A stretch of 64,000 nt of DNA from Acidobacteriaceae bacterium (GCA_003134855.1 PLCS01000007.1:753011-817010); one strand, 5' to 3'; shown: positions 1 to 12,651, counted from the first letter of the stretch. Numbers and translations are program-made. The notes: generated by a model from the sequence alone, not told the origin.

Positions 1-288
1 CACTGTGCCGATCAGTGTGCCGAAGATGCGGTCGCGCGAGGCGGAGATGGTGGCGCCGAAGTTCGATTGCAGCACGATGATGGCGCTGATTGCGCCCCAG
101 TAGCCGTCCGGCAGGCCAAAGCGCATCGCGATCCACCAGCACAACGCGGCGGCCAGAGCCGTCTTCGCGGCGTGAATCAGCAGCCGCCGGCGCTCCCAGG
201 TGAAGAAGCCCTGGTTCTCCGATTTTTCCACGCGCAGCTTGATCGCAAGCTCTCGCTGGGACGACGTTTTGTTTGCCTTCAGGCGCAT
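1..288 (-). CDS. FUSC-family inner-membrane transporter, N-terminal fragment
   Basis: The first 96 codons of a minus-strand gene that runs off the left edge. After a short basic leader, the translation enters a hydrophobic stretch and then GYWGAISAIIVLQSNFGAT followed by SRDRIFGTLIGT. That pattern, a 'GYW...VLQ' helix followed by an arginine-containing 'R..GT..G' segment, is typical of the fusaric-acid-resistance/aromatic-acid-exporter (FUSC) membrane family. Members export aromatic acids or related compounds. I chose ATG at 288, but the frame stays open upstream to a GTG at 364-366, so the true start is uncertain. It is divergent from the dehydrogenase that begins at 454. The substrate cannot be deduced. 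Confidence 0.6.
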   Translation of the reverse strand, partial: MRLKANKTSSQRELAIKLRVEKSENQGFFTWERRRLLIHAAKTALAAALCWWIAMRFGLPDGYWGAISAIIVLQSNFGATISASRDRIFGTLIGTV

Positions 289-453
289 GGGTGCAATCCG
301 CGGCGCAAGAAACTCATACTCATAGGATGCTCCATTGCGGCGGGTTGGCGCGGTGACCCATCTCACTGATTGTTCCGCCACTTCATCGCCTCGCCAGTCT
401 TTGACGGCGCAGAACGGCCCTTTCCGTGTAGCATGGGAGTCAGGCGCGAACCC

Positions 454-1419
454 ATGATGCGAGTCGGATACCCAGCCATTCTGGCGGCGGAGTTGTTCAG
501 CGATTTCCCCGCGGAAGTCGAACTTATAGCCCTGCCCGATGATCTCGACCACGAGATCGAGATTGACGTATGGATTCCCGACCCCTATCCGACGAAGGCA
601 ATGCGCATCTGGCCGCGGCTGCACGGCGTGCGGCTGGTGCTGTCGCTGATGGCGGGCACGGAATGGATCCCCGGAACAGTCGGGCCGCGCGTCACCATCT
701 GCAACGCGCGCGGCGCGCATAACATCTCCACCGCCGAGTGGACCGTGAGCGCGATTCTGGCCACGCTGAAGCACTTTCCGTTTTATCTCGAAGTGCAGCA
801 CGGGGGAGTGTGGAAGCGCCGCTTCGAGGCCAGCGCCCACTACGCCTGCATCACCGGCGATTCACGGCCCCTCTATCCGCCCGTCATGCTCGAAGAGCTT
901 ACCGGCAAGAGCGTGCTCCTGGTGGGCTACGGGGCTATTGGCAATGAGATCGAGCGGATGCTCGCGCCCTTTGATGTGAAGCTGATGCGCGTGGCCCGCA
1001 GCGCGCGCGATGGCGTGCATTCGGTCAGCGAACTCGATAGCCTCTTGCCGCAAGCTGAAATCGTAATTCTGATTCTGCCCTCGACGGCTGAATCGCATCA
1101 TCTGATTGGCAGCCGCCAGCTTGCGCTGATGCGGCAGGGCACGCTGCTGGTCAACGCCGCGCGCGGGCCTGTCGTGGATACTGACGCATTGGTGGCTGCG
1201 CTCAACTCCGGCCGTATTCGCGCCGCGCTTGACGTGACTGATCCCGAGCCGCTGCCGGAAGGCCATCCGCTGTGGAGCTGTCCTAACCTGCTGCTCACGC
1301 CTCACGTGGCCGGATCAAGCCCGCAGTTCGCGCCCCGTTCCGTCAAGACTGCCGCGGATGAACTGCGCCGCTACCTTGCCGGCGAACTGCTGCGCAATGT
1401 AGTTCAGGCCGCCGTCTGA
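454..1419 (+). CDS. D-isomer-specific 2-hydroxyacid dehydrogenase (NAD-binding)
   Basis: A 321-residue cytosolic oxidoreductase that should interconvert a 2-hydroxyacid and a 2-oxoacid using NAD(P). The Rossmann signature GYGAIG lies near residue 155. The family catalytic residues are visible: Arg in NAARGPVVD, Glu in DPEPLPEGHP, and His in LTPHVAGSS near the C-terminus. The start is taken at the first of two adjacent ATGs (MMRVGYP); an in-frame ATG at 433 would add seven residues. It is divergent from the FUSC gene. Its 3' end overlaps the degraded permease remnant on the other strand by 16 bp. The family covers glyoxylate/hydroxypyruvate, phosphoglycerate and formate dehydrogenases, and the sequence does not settle which substrate is used. 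Confidence 0.85.
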   Translation: MMRVGYPAILAAELFSDFPAEVELIALPDDLDHEIEIDVWIPDPYPTKAMRIWPRLHGVRLVLSLMAGTEWIPGTVGPRVTICNARGAHNISTAEWTVSAILATLKHFPFYLEVQHGGVWKRRFEASAHYACITGDSRPLYPPVMLEELTGKSVLLVGYGAIGNEIERMLAPFDVKLMRVARSARDGVHSVSELDSLLPQAEIVILILPSTAESHHLIGSRQLALMRQGTLLVNAARGPVVDTDALVAALNSGRIRAALDVTDPEPLPEGHPLWSCPNLLLTPHVAGSSPQFAPRSVKTAADELRRYLAGELLRNVVQAAV

Positions 1420-1589
1420 ATTGCTTTCGATCGTGCACTGCTGGCACTTCGATGGCCCATGGCCGGCACGCTGCTCACAATCCACACTGCGAAGAGGATG
1501 AAGCTGCCGCCAAGCAGTTGGAGCATGGTCATTCGCTCGTTAATAATCATTAACGCATTCACTGCCGTTTTAGGATGATCGTTCCCCAA
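1404..1589 (-). pseudogene. C-terminal remnant of an EamA/DMT-type permease
   Basis: A 61-codon minus-strand frame without a convincing start. It reads NERMTMLQLLGGSFILFAVW, which matches the last membrane helix of drug/metabolite transporters of the EamA type: a 'GE..t..qllGg.lIl.Gv' pattern, with NER in place of GER. A complete EamA protein has about ten helices and 280-300 residues, so at most the last helix remains. No other permease helix is readable upstream towards 1660. I interpret it as a gene lost by deletion. A chance reading frame is the alternative. Confidence 0.4.
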
Positions 1590-1660
1590 TGTTGTGGGGC
1601 GCTCATTTCATAATCTACACAGAGAGTTTCTATACTGATTCTTGGACGAGGGGATGCATT

Positions 1661-2641
1661 TTGACGGATTCACGAAATGCCGCAACGCTAACGCTCGACC
1701 CCGGCGGGAACGCTCCGTCGCTGCTGCTGCGCGGGCTGCGGAAGTCCTTTGGCGACGTGGTGGCGGTGGATGGGCTGGACCTGGAGGTGGCGCGGGGCGA
1801 GTGCTTCGGCCTGCTGGGGCCGAATGGCGCGGGTAAGACGACGACCATCGAAATCTGCGAGGGGCTGACCGAGGCCGACGCCGGGAGCGTGGAGCTGCTG
1901 GGGCTGGACTGGCGCACGGGCGCTGGTGAGCTGCGGCAGCGGATCGGCGTGCAATTGCAGGAGACGCAGTTTCCCGACAAGCTGACCGTAGAGGAGACTC
2001 TGCGGCTCTTTCGCAGCTTTTACCGCAGGGGAATTTCGGTGGACGAGTCGGTGCAGAGAGCGCAACTGGAGGAGAAGCGCGGGGCGCGCGTGGGCACGTT
2101 GAGCGGCGGGCAGAAGCAGCGGCTCGCCATGGCCTGCGCGCTGGTCGGCGATCCGGAGCTACTGTTTCTGGATGAGCCGACGACCGGGCTTGATCCGCAG
2201 GCGCGGCGTCACCTGTGGAATCTGGTGGACGCGCTGAAGCAGGCGGGGCGAACGATAATTTTGACAACTCATTACATGGAAGAGGCGGAGCGGCTCTGCG
2301 ACCGCGTGGCGATCATGGACCATGGGAGGGTGATCACGCAGGGAACGACGCAGCAGTTGATTGCGTCGCTGGGCGCGGAGCACGTGGTGGAGTTCGCCGT
2401 GGCGGAGCGCCAGGCAGGCAAGTTGGACGTCGCGCCGCTGCTGGCGATTCCGGGCGTGCAATCGCACCGCGTGGATGCGGGCTTGCATCAGCTTTCGGTG
2501 GGCGAACTGCACACCGCCGTGCCCTCGATCTTTGCCGCGCTCGACGGACAGGGGCTGGAATTGAGCGAGTTTCGCACCCACTCGGCAACGCTGGAGGATG
2601 TGTTTGTGAGCCTGACGGGGAGGACGCTGCGCGATGAATAG
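1661..2641 (+). CDS. ABC transporter ATP-binding protein (drug/antibiotic exporter type)
   Basis: A 326-residue cytoplasmic ATPase that should power export by the membrane partner encoded immediately downstream. Motifs appear in order: Walker A GPNGAGKTTT, signature LSGGQKQR, Walker B LLFLDEPTTGLDP and the H-loop in TTHYMEEAE. A C-terminal accessory domain of about 90 residues follows, as in DrrA/CcmA-type ATPases. I place the start at TTG 1661 because GAGGGG at 1648-1653 is a well-spaced ribosome-binding site and homology begins soon after. A possible promoter is TTCATA (1607-1612) and TATACT (1631-1636), 18 bp apart. The last 8 bp overlap the permease start, implying translational coupling. 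The substrate is unknown. Confidence 0.9.
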   Translation: MTDSRNAATLTLDPGGNAPSLLLRGLRKSFGDVVAVDGLDLEVARGECFGLLGPNGAGKTTTIEICEGLTEADAGSVELLGLDWRTGAGELRQRIGVQLQETQFPDKLTVEETLRLFRSFYRRGISVDESVQRAQLEEKRGARVGTLSGGQKQRLAMACALVGDPELLFLDEPTTGLDPQARRHLWNLVDALKQAGRTIILTTHYMEEAERLCDRVAIMDHGRVITQGTTQQLIASLGAEHVVEFAVAERQAGKLDVAPLLAIPGVQSHRVDAGLHQLSVGELHTAVPSIFAALDGQGLELSEFRTHSATLEDVFVSLTGRTLRDE

Positions 2642-3665
2642 ATTGGAAAGCAGTTCCCTCTTTCAACTGACTTCAATGCGCTTCCGGCTGTTTTTGCGCG
2701 AGCCGGAGGCAGTCTTCTGGACCTTCATCTTCCCAATTCTGCTGGCGGTGGGGCTAGGGATTGCCTTTCGCAACCGGCCGGCGGATGTGTTGCAGGTGGG
2801 CGCGACTACGGCGCAACTGTCGCAGGCTTTGGCCGCGGACAAAGGGCTGACAGCGACGACGATGGACGAGGCCGCGGGGACGCGGGCGCTGGCGACGGGA
2901 AGCATCCTGCTGCTGGCAATTCAGAGGCCGGAAGGGATCGAGTACAAATTCGACGACACCAACACGGATGCGCGGACTGCAAGGCTGCTGGCGGACCGGG
3001 CGATTCAGACGGCGGCGGGGCGGCGGGAGGCGGTGCGCGCCGAAAACCAGTTAGTGCATGAGACGGGCGCGCGCTACATCGACTTTGTGGTGCCGGGGCT
3101 GCTGGGGATGAACCTGATGGGCTCCGCGATGTGGGGGTTGGTCTTTCCCCTCGTCGAGGCGCGGCAGAAGAAGCTGCTGAAGCGGATGGTGGCTTCACCC
3201 ATGCCGCGCTGGCAGTACCTTGCGTCATTCTTGCTCTCGCGGCTGCTGCTGCTGGTGATCGAGGTGGCGGTGTTTTTGGGCTTTGCGGGGCTGGCGTTTG
3301 GCGTGCCATTTCGCGGGCCGCTATGGGAGCTGGCGTTGCTGTGCGTGCTGACATCGGTTGCGTTTTCGGCGCTGGGGCTGCTGGTCAGCTCGCGCGCCAG
3401 GACGATGGAGGCCGCGTCGGGGCTGTTGAATCTGGTGATGCTGCCCATGTGGATTCTCTCCGGCATCTTCTTTTCCGCATCGCGCTTTCCTGCGGCGATT
3501 CAGCCGCTGGTGCGGGCGCTTCCGCTGACCGCGGCCAATGACGCGCTGCGCGGGAATATGCTGCAAGGGATGAGCCTGGGACAGTTGGCCGCGCCGGTGG
3601 CGATTCTGCTGGCGTGGGCGGCGGCGGCGTTTGCCGTCTCGCTGCGGATCTTTCGCTGGCGGTGA
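2634..3665 (+). CDS. ABC-2 type transporter permease
   Basis: A 343-residue membrane subunit of the exporter, overlapping its ATPase gene by 8 bp. The N-terminus (FRLFLREPEAVFWTFIFPI) is the usual cytoplasmic segment plus first helix of ABC-2 permeases. An extracytoplasmic loop of about 120 residues follows, then five more hydrophobic helices from about residue 150 to the end, including the family stretch LPMWILSGIFFSASRFP. One ATPase and one permease suggest a homodimeric complex. Such pairs move hydrophobic drugs, polyketides or lipids. The sequence does not identify which. Confidence 0.88.
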   Translation: MNRLESSSLFQLTSMRFRLFLREPEAVFWTFIFPILLAVGLGIAFRNRPADVLQVGATTAQLSQALAADKGLTATTMDEAAGTRALATGSILLLAIQRPEGIEYKFDDTNTDARTARLLADRAIQTAAGRREAVRAENQLVHETGARYIDFVVPGLLGMNLMGSAMWGLVFPLVEARQKKLLKRMVASPMPRWQYLASFLLSRLLLLVIEVAVFLGFAGLAFGVPFRGPLWELALLCVLTSVAFSALGLLVSSRARTMEAASGLLNLVMLPMWILSGIFFSASRFPAAIQPLVRALPLTAANDALRGNMLQGMSLGQLAAPVAILLAWAAAAFAVSLRIFRWR

Positions 3666-3703
3666 GGGCGGAGCAGCACACCCGGTTGAATTAGCATGAG
3701 ACC

Positions 3704-4207
3704 ATGACAACGACGATTCGTCCGGCTGCACGCGCGGATGTGCCGCGGATTCTGGAGTTCATTCGCTCGCTGGCCGCCTACGAGCGCGCGCCGGAGGCGG
3801 TGACGGCAACCGAAGCGAGCCTGGAGCGGGAGGGATTCGGCCCCAATCCCTATTATTTCTGCCTGATCGCCGAGCACGACGGCCGGACGGCGGGCTATGC
3901 GTTGTTTTTCTACAACTACTCGACCTGGGTGGGGCCGGGGATCTACCTGGAGGACATCTTCGTTGAGCCGGAGTTGCGCGGGCTGGGGATCGGCAAATTG
4001 CTGCTGGAACGGGTGGCGGCGATTGCTGTGGAAAAAGGTTGCGCGCGGCTGCAATGGGCGGTGCTGGACTGGAATACGCCGGCGATTGAGTTTTACAGGG
4101 CGATGGGCGGCGAGTTTCTGGACGAGTGGCGGAATGTGCGGGTGACGGGCGAGGCGCTGCGGCGGCTGGCCACCTGCGGTGGGGCAGACGGCGCTTGCGC
4201 GCCATAA
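3704..4207 (+). CDS. GNAT-family N-acetyltransferase (diamine acetyltransferase-like)
   Basis: A 167-residue acetyltransferase with the GNAT fold. The acetyl-CoA binding motif A reads YLEDIFVEPELRGLGIGKLL, with the R-G-x-G-x-G-K element. It is followed by a motif-B-like stretch ending WNTPAIEFYRAMGG. The N-terminal IRPAARADVPRILEFIRSLA and the FFYNYSTW segment resemble the spermidine/spermine N1-acetyltransferase branch, so a polyamine or other small amine substrate is possible but not shown. It lies 38 bp after the ABC permease and may share its transcript. No strong terminator is visible between the two genes. Confidence 0.85.
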   Translation: MTTTIRPAARADVPRILEFIRSLAAYERAPEAVTATEASLEREGFGPNPYYFCLIAEHDGRTAGYALFFYNYSTWVGPGIYLEDIFVEPELRGLGIGKLLLERVAAIAVEKGCARLQWAVLDWNTPAIEFYRAMGGEFLDEWRNVRVTGEALRRLATCGGADGACAP

Positions 4208-4342
4208 AGCTCATGGATTTCCACACTAGCCGCAAAAACAAGTACGCGGCGAGGGTGGGGCACCCGGAACTTTCTACTCAAGGCCAGTTCATTCTTGGCC
4301 GTAACGCAACGCAGTGAGTTGCTCTGCTGAGGATGACAAGCA

Positions 4343-5704
4343 ATGAAGAAAATACGCATCATCGGCGGCGGACTGGCCGGGCCGGAGGCGGCGTTGACCG
4401 CGGCGCGGCTGGGCTGCGCGGTGGACCTCTACGAGATGCGCGCGATGGTGGACGGGAAGCCGCGGCTGACTCCAGCCCACCAGACGACGGAGTTCGGCGA
4501 GTTGGTCTGCTCCAACTCTCTCAAGAGCGAATCGCCCAACACGGCGCCCTGGCTGCTGAAGCAGGAGATGCGGCGAGCAGGATCGGCGCTGATGCGCATT
4601 GCCGATGAGACGGCAGTGCCGGCCGGCCACGCCCTGGCCGTGGATCGCGTGGAGTTTTCACGGCGAATTACCGAGGCGATTGCCGCCGAGCCGCTGATTC
4701 GGGTGATCCGCGAAGAGGTGACGCGGCTGGAGGCGGAGAGCGATTACGCGCTCACGATTCTGGCGACCGGGCCGCTGACTTCCGACGCTTTGTGCGCGGA
4801 GATTGAACGCATCACCGGCTCCGGGCATCTGGCTTTCTATGACTCGATCTCGCCGATTGTCGAGGCGGACTCGATTGACATGGAGAAGGTTTACTTTGCC
4901 GCGCGCTGGGAGAAGGGGACGGCGGATTACATTAACTGCCCGATGGACCGCGCGGAGTTCGACCGCTTCTTAGATGCACTGCTGGAGGCTGAGCCGGCGG
5001 AGACAAAGAAGTGGGAGACTGCGGATTATTTTGAAGGCTGTCTGCCCATCGAAATTCTGGCATGGCGGGGGCGCGATACGTTGCGCTTTGGTCCGATGAA
5101 GCCTGTAGGTCTGCGCGATCCGCGCACCGGCAAGACGCCGTGGGCCGTGGTGCAACTGCGCAAGGAGAATCTGCGCGCTGACAGCTATAACCTGGTCGGC
5201 TTCCAGAACCATTTGAAGTTTGGCGAGCAGGCGCGGGTGCTGCGGTTGATTCCCGGCCTCGAAAATGCGCGCTTCCTGCGCTACGGGCAGATTCATCGCA
5301 ATACTTATGTCTGCGCGCCGGTCTTGTTGGATGAAACGCTGCGGCTGAAATGCGCGCCGCGGATTCTGATTGCCGGGCAGTTATCCGGAGTCGAGGGTTA
5401 CACCGAGTCAATTGCCACCGGATTGCTGGCGGGAATTTATGCAGCCAAGTTAGCGCACGGAGAAGAGCCCGTACCCGTACCGCGCGCATCCGCTCTTGGC
5501 TCGCTCGTCCACTACATCATCCATGCCGACGCCAGGAATTTTCAGCCGGCGAACATGACCTTCGACTTGCTGGAGCCGCTGGAAGAGGAGTTGCGCAAGA
5601 AGGTGCGGGACAAGAAAGAGCGCCACCGGCTGCAATGCGAGCGGTCGCTGGCGGCCTTCGATTCGTGGTGGGCGGCGCAAACTCAGCCGAAGTTACAGGA
5701 TTAA
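4343..5704 (+). CDS. trmFO: Methylenetetrahydrofolate-tRNA-(uracil-54-C5)-methyltransferase
   Basis: A 453-residue flavoprotein that forms m5U54 (ribothymidine) in the T-loop of tRNA, using methylene-tetrahydrofolate as carbon donor and FAD as cofactor. The N-terminal dinucleotide motif is IIGGGLAGPEAAL. The TrmFO-specific segments TTEFGELVCSNSLKS and TAPWLLKQEMRRAGS follow, and a C-terminal FAD-side motif reads GVEGYTESIATGLLAGI. Length is typical (about 440-470). GAGGA at 4329-4333 is well placed for ATG 4343. The use of TrmFO rather than the SAM-dependent TrmA fits Acidobacteriota. Confidence 0.95.
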   Translation: MKKIRIIGGGLAGPEAALTAARLGCAVDLYEMRAMVDGKPRLTPAHQTTEFGELVCSNSLKSESPNTAPWLLKQEMRRAGSALMRIADETAVPAGHALAVDRVEFSRRITEAIAAEPLIRVIREEVTRLEAESDYALTILATGPLTSDALCAEIERITGSGHLAFYDSISPIVEADSIDMEKVYFAARWEKGTADYINCPMDRAEFDRFLDALLEAEPAETKKWETADYFEGCLPIEILAWRGRDTLRFGPMKPVGLRDPRTGKTPWAVVQLRKENLRADSYNLVGFQNHLKFGEQARVLRLIPGLENARFLRYGQIHRNTYVCAPVLLDETLRLKCAPRILIAGQLSGVEGYTESIATGLLAGIYAAKLAHGEEPVPVPRASALGSLVHYIIHADARNFQPANMTFDLLEPLEEELRKKVRDKKERHRLQCERSLAAFDSWWAAQTQPKLQD

Positions 5705-5790
5705 GGTCAGTCCGCACCCAGTTGGGGAACTTCGCACCCAGGATTTTCGTAGCTCTGTGATACGCTGTGCCTTCTCAGGAAAGGATACCT

Positions 5791-6831
5791 ATGCGCCCCA
5801 TATCCGCCGCGGATTCCGTTTCGCTTGCCATTCAACGCACCAGGGAGTTCCTCTTCAGGCCATTCCGCTGGGGAACCTATCTGAAGCTCGGCCTGGTCGC
5901 GATCATCACCGAAGGAATCGGGAGCAACTCCGGCTCCTCAAAGCACGGCGGTCCCTCGCCGGGACATGGACCGATAATCAATTCGCCGTTCGACATCCCT
6001 CCGGTGTGGATCGCGGCGATCGTAGCGGCAGTGGCGTTGGTGATTCTTATCTCCCTTGTGGTCTTTTATCTGATCACGCGGCTACGGTTTGCCTTCTTTC
6101 ATTGCCTGATTCACAACAGCAGCGAGATTCGCCCCGGATGGCGGCTCTATCGGGAGCAGGCGAAGCGCTTTTTCTGGCTGAATCTAGGGGTGGGATTTTG
6201 TTATCTGCTGCTATTGGGGTTGATCGCGCTTCCGTTTGTAGCCGGATTTATCCGGCTCTTTCATGAGACTCCGCCCGGCGGCCCGCCCGATTGGGGGCTG
6301 TTGCTCTCTCTCGTATTGCCCTTGATTCCGGTCATTATCCTGCTGGTGCTGGTGGGAATTGCGCTCGACGTGATCCTACGCGATTGGATGCTGCCGCATT
6401 ACGCGCTGGAGGACGCAACGGCCGGCGAAGCGTGGGCAGAGGTGTGGGATCGCATCACGGCGGAGAAGCGCCAGTTTGCGGTCTACGCGCTGCTGCGAGT
6501 GATCCTGCCAGTGATTGCAATGATCGGCTTGTTCATCGTGCTGCTGATTCCGGGACTCATGGTGGCCGGCTCGGTTGCGGCGATTGTATATGCGATTCAC
6601 TCGGCCTTCGCGGATGCGACCGGAGCCTCCGCGCTGATCGGCATTCTTCTCCAGGCCTTCTTCGGGGTCGTTGCATTCGGCTACGCGCTACTGGCCGGCA
6701 TCTGCCTTGGAGGGCCTTTGAGCACAGGGTTGCGCGAGTATGCGCTGATCTTCTACGGGGGCCGCTACCAGGCGCTCGGGGATCTGCTATATCCACCGCC
6801 TCCGCCGTCGTCCTTTCCAGGAACATACTAG
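5791..6831 (+). CDS. Multi-pass membrane protein of unknown function
   Basis: A 346-residue protein with about six hydrophobic segments (roughly residues 70-95, 130-165, 175-200, 245-275, 285-315) and a proline-rich end (YPPPPPSS). The N-terminal pattern, AIQRTREFLFRPFRWGTYLK leading into a hydrophobic helix, resembles the domain now called DUF7544, whose role is unknown. ATG 5791 is chosen because AGGAAAGGA at 5777-5785 is a good ribosome-binding site; the frame also opens slightly upstream. It stands alone after trmFO with an 86-bp gap. Its TAG stop is the first three bases of the dispersed TAGAGCATTTT repeat. Confidence 0.7.
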   Translation: MRPISAADSVSLAIQRTREFLFRPFRWGTYLKLGLVAIITEGIGSNSGSSKHGGPSPGHGPIINSPFDIPPVWIAAIVAAVALVILISLVVFYLITRLRFAFFHCLIHNSSEIRPGWRLYREQAKRFFWLNLGVGFCYLLLLGLIALPFVAGFIRLFHETPPGGPPDWGLLLSLVLPLIPVIILLVLVGIALDVILRDWMLPHYALEDATAGEAWAEVWDRITAEKRQFAVYALLRVILPVIAMIGLFIVLLIPGLMVAGSVAAIVYAIHSAFADATGASALIGILLQAFFGVVAFGYALLAGICLGGPLSTGLREYALIFYGGRYQALGDLLYPPPPPSSFPGTY

Positions 6832-6980
6832 AGCATTTTGCCTGTTGGTATAGAGTGGATCTTCTGCTTGAGTCAAGGTTGCCGGTCGCTGCAAGAACAG
6901 GTAACGCCGGCCTCCTGGCCGGCTGTCGCGTGGACCTCCCGGTCCACGCCGGACTCTACACCAACAGGAAAAACGCTCTA
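6829..6980. repeat. 152-bp hairpin-rich repeat element (MITE-like)
   Basis: The ends are inverted repeats of 28 bp that match at 25 positions (6829-6856 against 6953-6980), beginning TAGAGC at each outer end. Inside are two further perfect hairpins: 6906-6912 with 6917-6923 (GCCGGCC, TCCT loop) and 6928-6936 with 6941-6949 (GCGTGGACC, TCCC loop). The left end provides the stop codon of the upstream membrane protein. The rest of the gap to 7160 holds only the leader of the esterase gene. The structure resembles a non-autonomous miniature element or an extragenic palindrome. Confidence 0.7.
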
Positions 6981-7037
6981 GCCCCTGAGGGACGCTTTGC
7001 ATGGACTGAATGGCATTTGTGAGATGGCTTCTAGTAG

Positions 7038-9809
<2,772 letters not shown>

Positions 9810-9926
9810 CGCTTCCTCTCGCCGATCGCTGCGACAGGAGGATGGAATCTATCAGCTTGCTCCTTGAACATCCACGCGATCCTCGATCGGATCGCGCGGG
9901 TTCACCAGATCGACGCAAATGAAGTG

Positions 9927-9937
9927 AAAATGCTCTA
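9927..9937 (-). repeat. Half-copy of the TAGAGCATTTT repeat at the AraC stop codon
   Basis: Read on the minus strand, the 11 bases are TAGAGCATTTT, identical to the repeat ends at 6829 and 12649. The TAG is the stop codon of the AraC-type regulator. No matching inverted arm was found between here and the esterase gene end at 9809, so this looks like a single end or a truncated copy. Confidence 0.6.
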
Positions 9938-10831
9938 GTCGCGGGCAGTCGCGCCGGCGGCGAGCTGACGGGCTTTGATGTCCCTCATGGGAGGCGCACC
10001 GAAGAAGCTACTGTACTCGCGATTGAATTGGCTGGCGCTTTCATAGCCGACCTCGAAGGCGGCGCTGGCGGCGTCCTTGCCCTCCGTCATCATGCGCAAG
10101 CGCGCTACGTGCAGCCGCAGCCGCTTCTGATATTGCAGCGGACTCATCGCGGTCAGTGAGCGGAAGTGATGGTGGAAGGTGGAGACGCCCATCTGCGCCA
10201 CCGAGGCCAGTTCTTCTACACGCAAGGGCTTTTCGTAATTCGCCTTGAGCCAGGCGACGGCTTTGGCCGTCCGGTTGCTCTGCTCGCCCAGCGTGGCGAT
10301 GGCGCGCAGATGCTTGCCGAGCGGCCCGCGCAGCACCCGGTAGATGATCTCCCGCTGCATCAGGCCGCCGAGGAAGGGAATGTCCCGGGGCGTGTCCAGA
10401 AGACCCAGCAACCGGCAGCAGGCGCTGAGCAACTCGACCGGGGTCTTGCCGACCGCCATGCCTCGCGCCCCGAAAGAGGCCTCGGGGACAAGAAACTCAT
10501 CCTGGCTGAGAATCTCGCGCGCCACGGGCATTTCGAGTTTGAGGACCAGAGCCAGAAACGGCTCGGTCTTTGATGCCTTTGTGAACTGGCCCAGGACCGG
10601 CAGATCGACTGATGTCAACAGAAAGGTGGAACCGTCGCAGAGGTGGATCGTGCCGCCGACGGTGATGCGCTTTTCGCCCTGAGCGAAGACAATCAACTCG
10701 GGCTCGTAGGCAGCGGAGTAGCACTCGGAGGGCGCGCTGTGGCGGGAGAGGCGCAGGCCAGGCAAGGCGGTCTCGTTCGGACCCTCCACCTGGATATGTG
10801 CGGCAATCTTGCGCGCCAGCTCGGCCCGCAT
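9935..10831 (-). CDS. AraC-family transcriptional regulator
   Basis: A 298-residue regulator. The N-terminal half is an AraC_N ligand-binding cupin (ALPGLRLSRHSAPSECYSA, then ELIVFAQGEKRITVGG). The C-terminal third has two helix-turn-helix motifs: AVAWLKANYEKPLRVEELA with MGVSTFHHHFRSLTAMSPLQ, then AAFEVGYESASQFNREYSSF. I start at ATG 10831, where AAGGG lies upstream and homology begins; a GTG at 10876 would add 15 residues. It is divergent from the aldo/keto reductase at 11072, and AraC_N regulators commonly control such a neighbour. The 240-bp gap should hold both promoters, but I could not assign clear -35/-10 boxes. The effector is unknown. Confidence 0.88.
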   Translation of the reverse strand: MRAELARKIAAHIQVEGPNETALPGLRLSRHSAPSECYSAAYEPELIVFAQGEKRITVGGTIHLCDGSTFLLTSVDLPVLGQFTKASKTEPFLALVLKLEMPVAREILSQDEFLVPEASFGARGMAVGKTPVELLSACCRLLGLLDTPRDIPFLGGLMQREIIYRVLRGPLGKHLRAIATLGEQSNRTAKAVAWLKANYEKPLRVEELASVAQMGVSTFHHHFRSLTAMSPLQYQKRLRLHVARLRMMTEGKDAASAAFEVGYESASQFNREYSSFFGAPPMRDIKARQLAAGATARD

Positions 10832-11062
10832 CTCGACCACCCTTGACTCTTCGCTTGCATCTATATCTTTTGCCACTTGACTGCATCGCTCCTTCAAATC
10901 CAACGTAGCACTGAATGCGGGGCAGTGTGCATAAATATCTGCGCTGCGACAGGAATAGGCAATAGATTGGCAGGATTTGGATACCGTTCGGACGAGATTG
11001 TTCTGTAGTCTTTGGATGGAGAAGGGCAGTTGTGAGAGGCTTCGGTCCTGACCAACTGATGA

Positions 11063-12067
<1,005 letters not shown>

Positions 12068-12252
12068 GCAACTTCGTCGTTTTCGGAGTCATCTCTTCCT
12101 AGGATGATTCCCTGCCATCCTCCCGGAGGGAGGAAACGAGAATAGCCCAGGGTGAAACCCTGGGAAAGCGATCATTTCAGAGATTCCCGCCCCGGCGGGG
12201 CGGAGTGAGTTACAACTCTGAAGACTCAATTCTGAGAAGAAGGAATTCATCA

Positions 12253-12651
12253 ATGGAGATCAAGCGAATCGGTTCTCAGGCTTCCTACAAGGGACCGGCG
12301 GATTACTTCACGGGCACGGTGCGGGTGGACCCGCTCTTTGATTCACCCGAACCCGCACGTGCCGTCGGCGCAAGCGTCACCTTTGAGCCCGGCGCACGCA
12401 CGGCCTGGCATACGCACCCGCTCGGACAGACTCTTGTCGTCACCTCCGGCTGTGGCCGCGCGCAGCGCTGGGGCGGTCCCATCGAGGAGATCCGGCCCGG
12501 CGACGTGATCTGGTTTGCGCCGGGAGAGAAGCATTGGCACGGAGCGGCGCCAACGACGGCGATGACCCATATTGCCATTCAGGAAAAGCTCGATGACAAA
12601 ACCGTTGATTGGATGGAGCAGGTGAGCGACGAGCAATACGGCGAAAACTAG
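12253..12651 (+). CDS. Cupin protein, probable Mn-dependent hydroxynitrile lyase-like
   Basis: A 132-residue single-domain cupin. It closely recalls the manganese cupin hydroxynitrile lyase GtHNL of Granulicella tundricola. The metal ligands fall at the same numbers, His53, His55 and Gln59 (WHTHPLGQT) and His94 (GEKHWHG), as do the active-site positions Ala40, Val42, His106 and Gln110. Such enzymes split or form cyanohydrins from HCN and an aldehyde; the natural role in acidobacteria is unknown. ATG 12253 follows GAAGAAGGA, and the frame is open another 16 codons upstream. The TAG stop belongs to the dispersed repeat that fills the gap to cysE. Confidence 0.85.
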   Translation: MEIKRIGSQASYKGPADYFTGTVRVDPLFDSPEPARAVGASVTFEPGARTAWHTHPLGQTLVVTSGCGRAQRWGGPIEEIRPGDVIWFAPGEKHWHGAAPTTAMTHIAIQEKLDDKTVDWMEQVSDEQYGEN

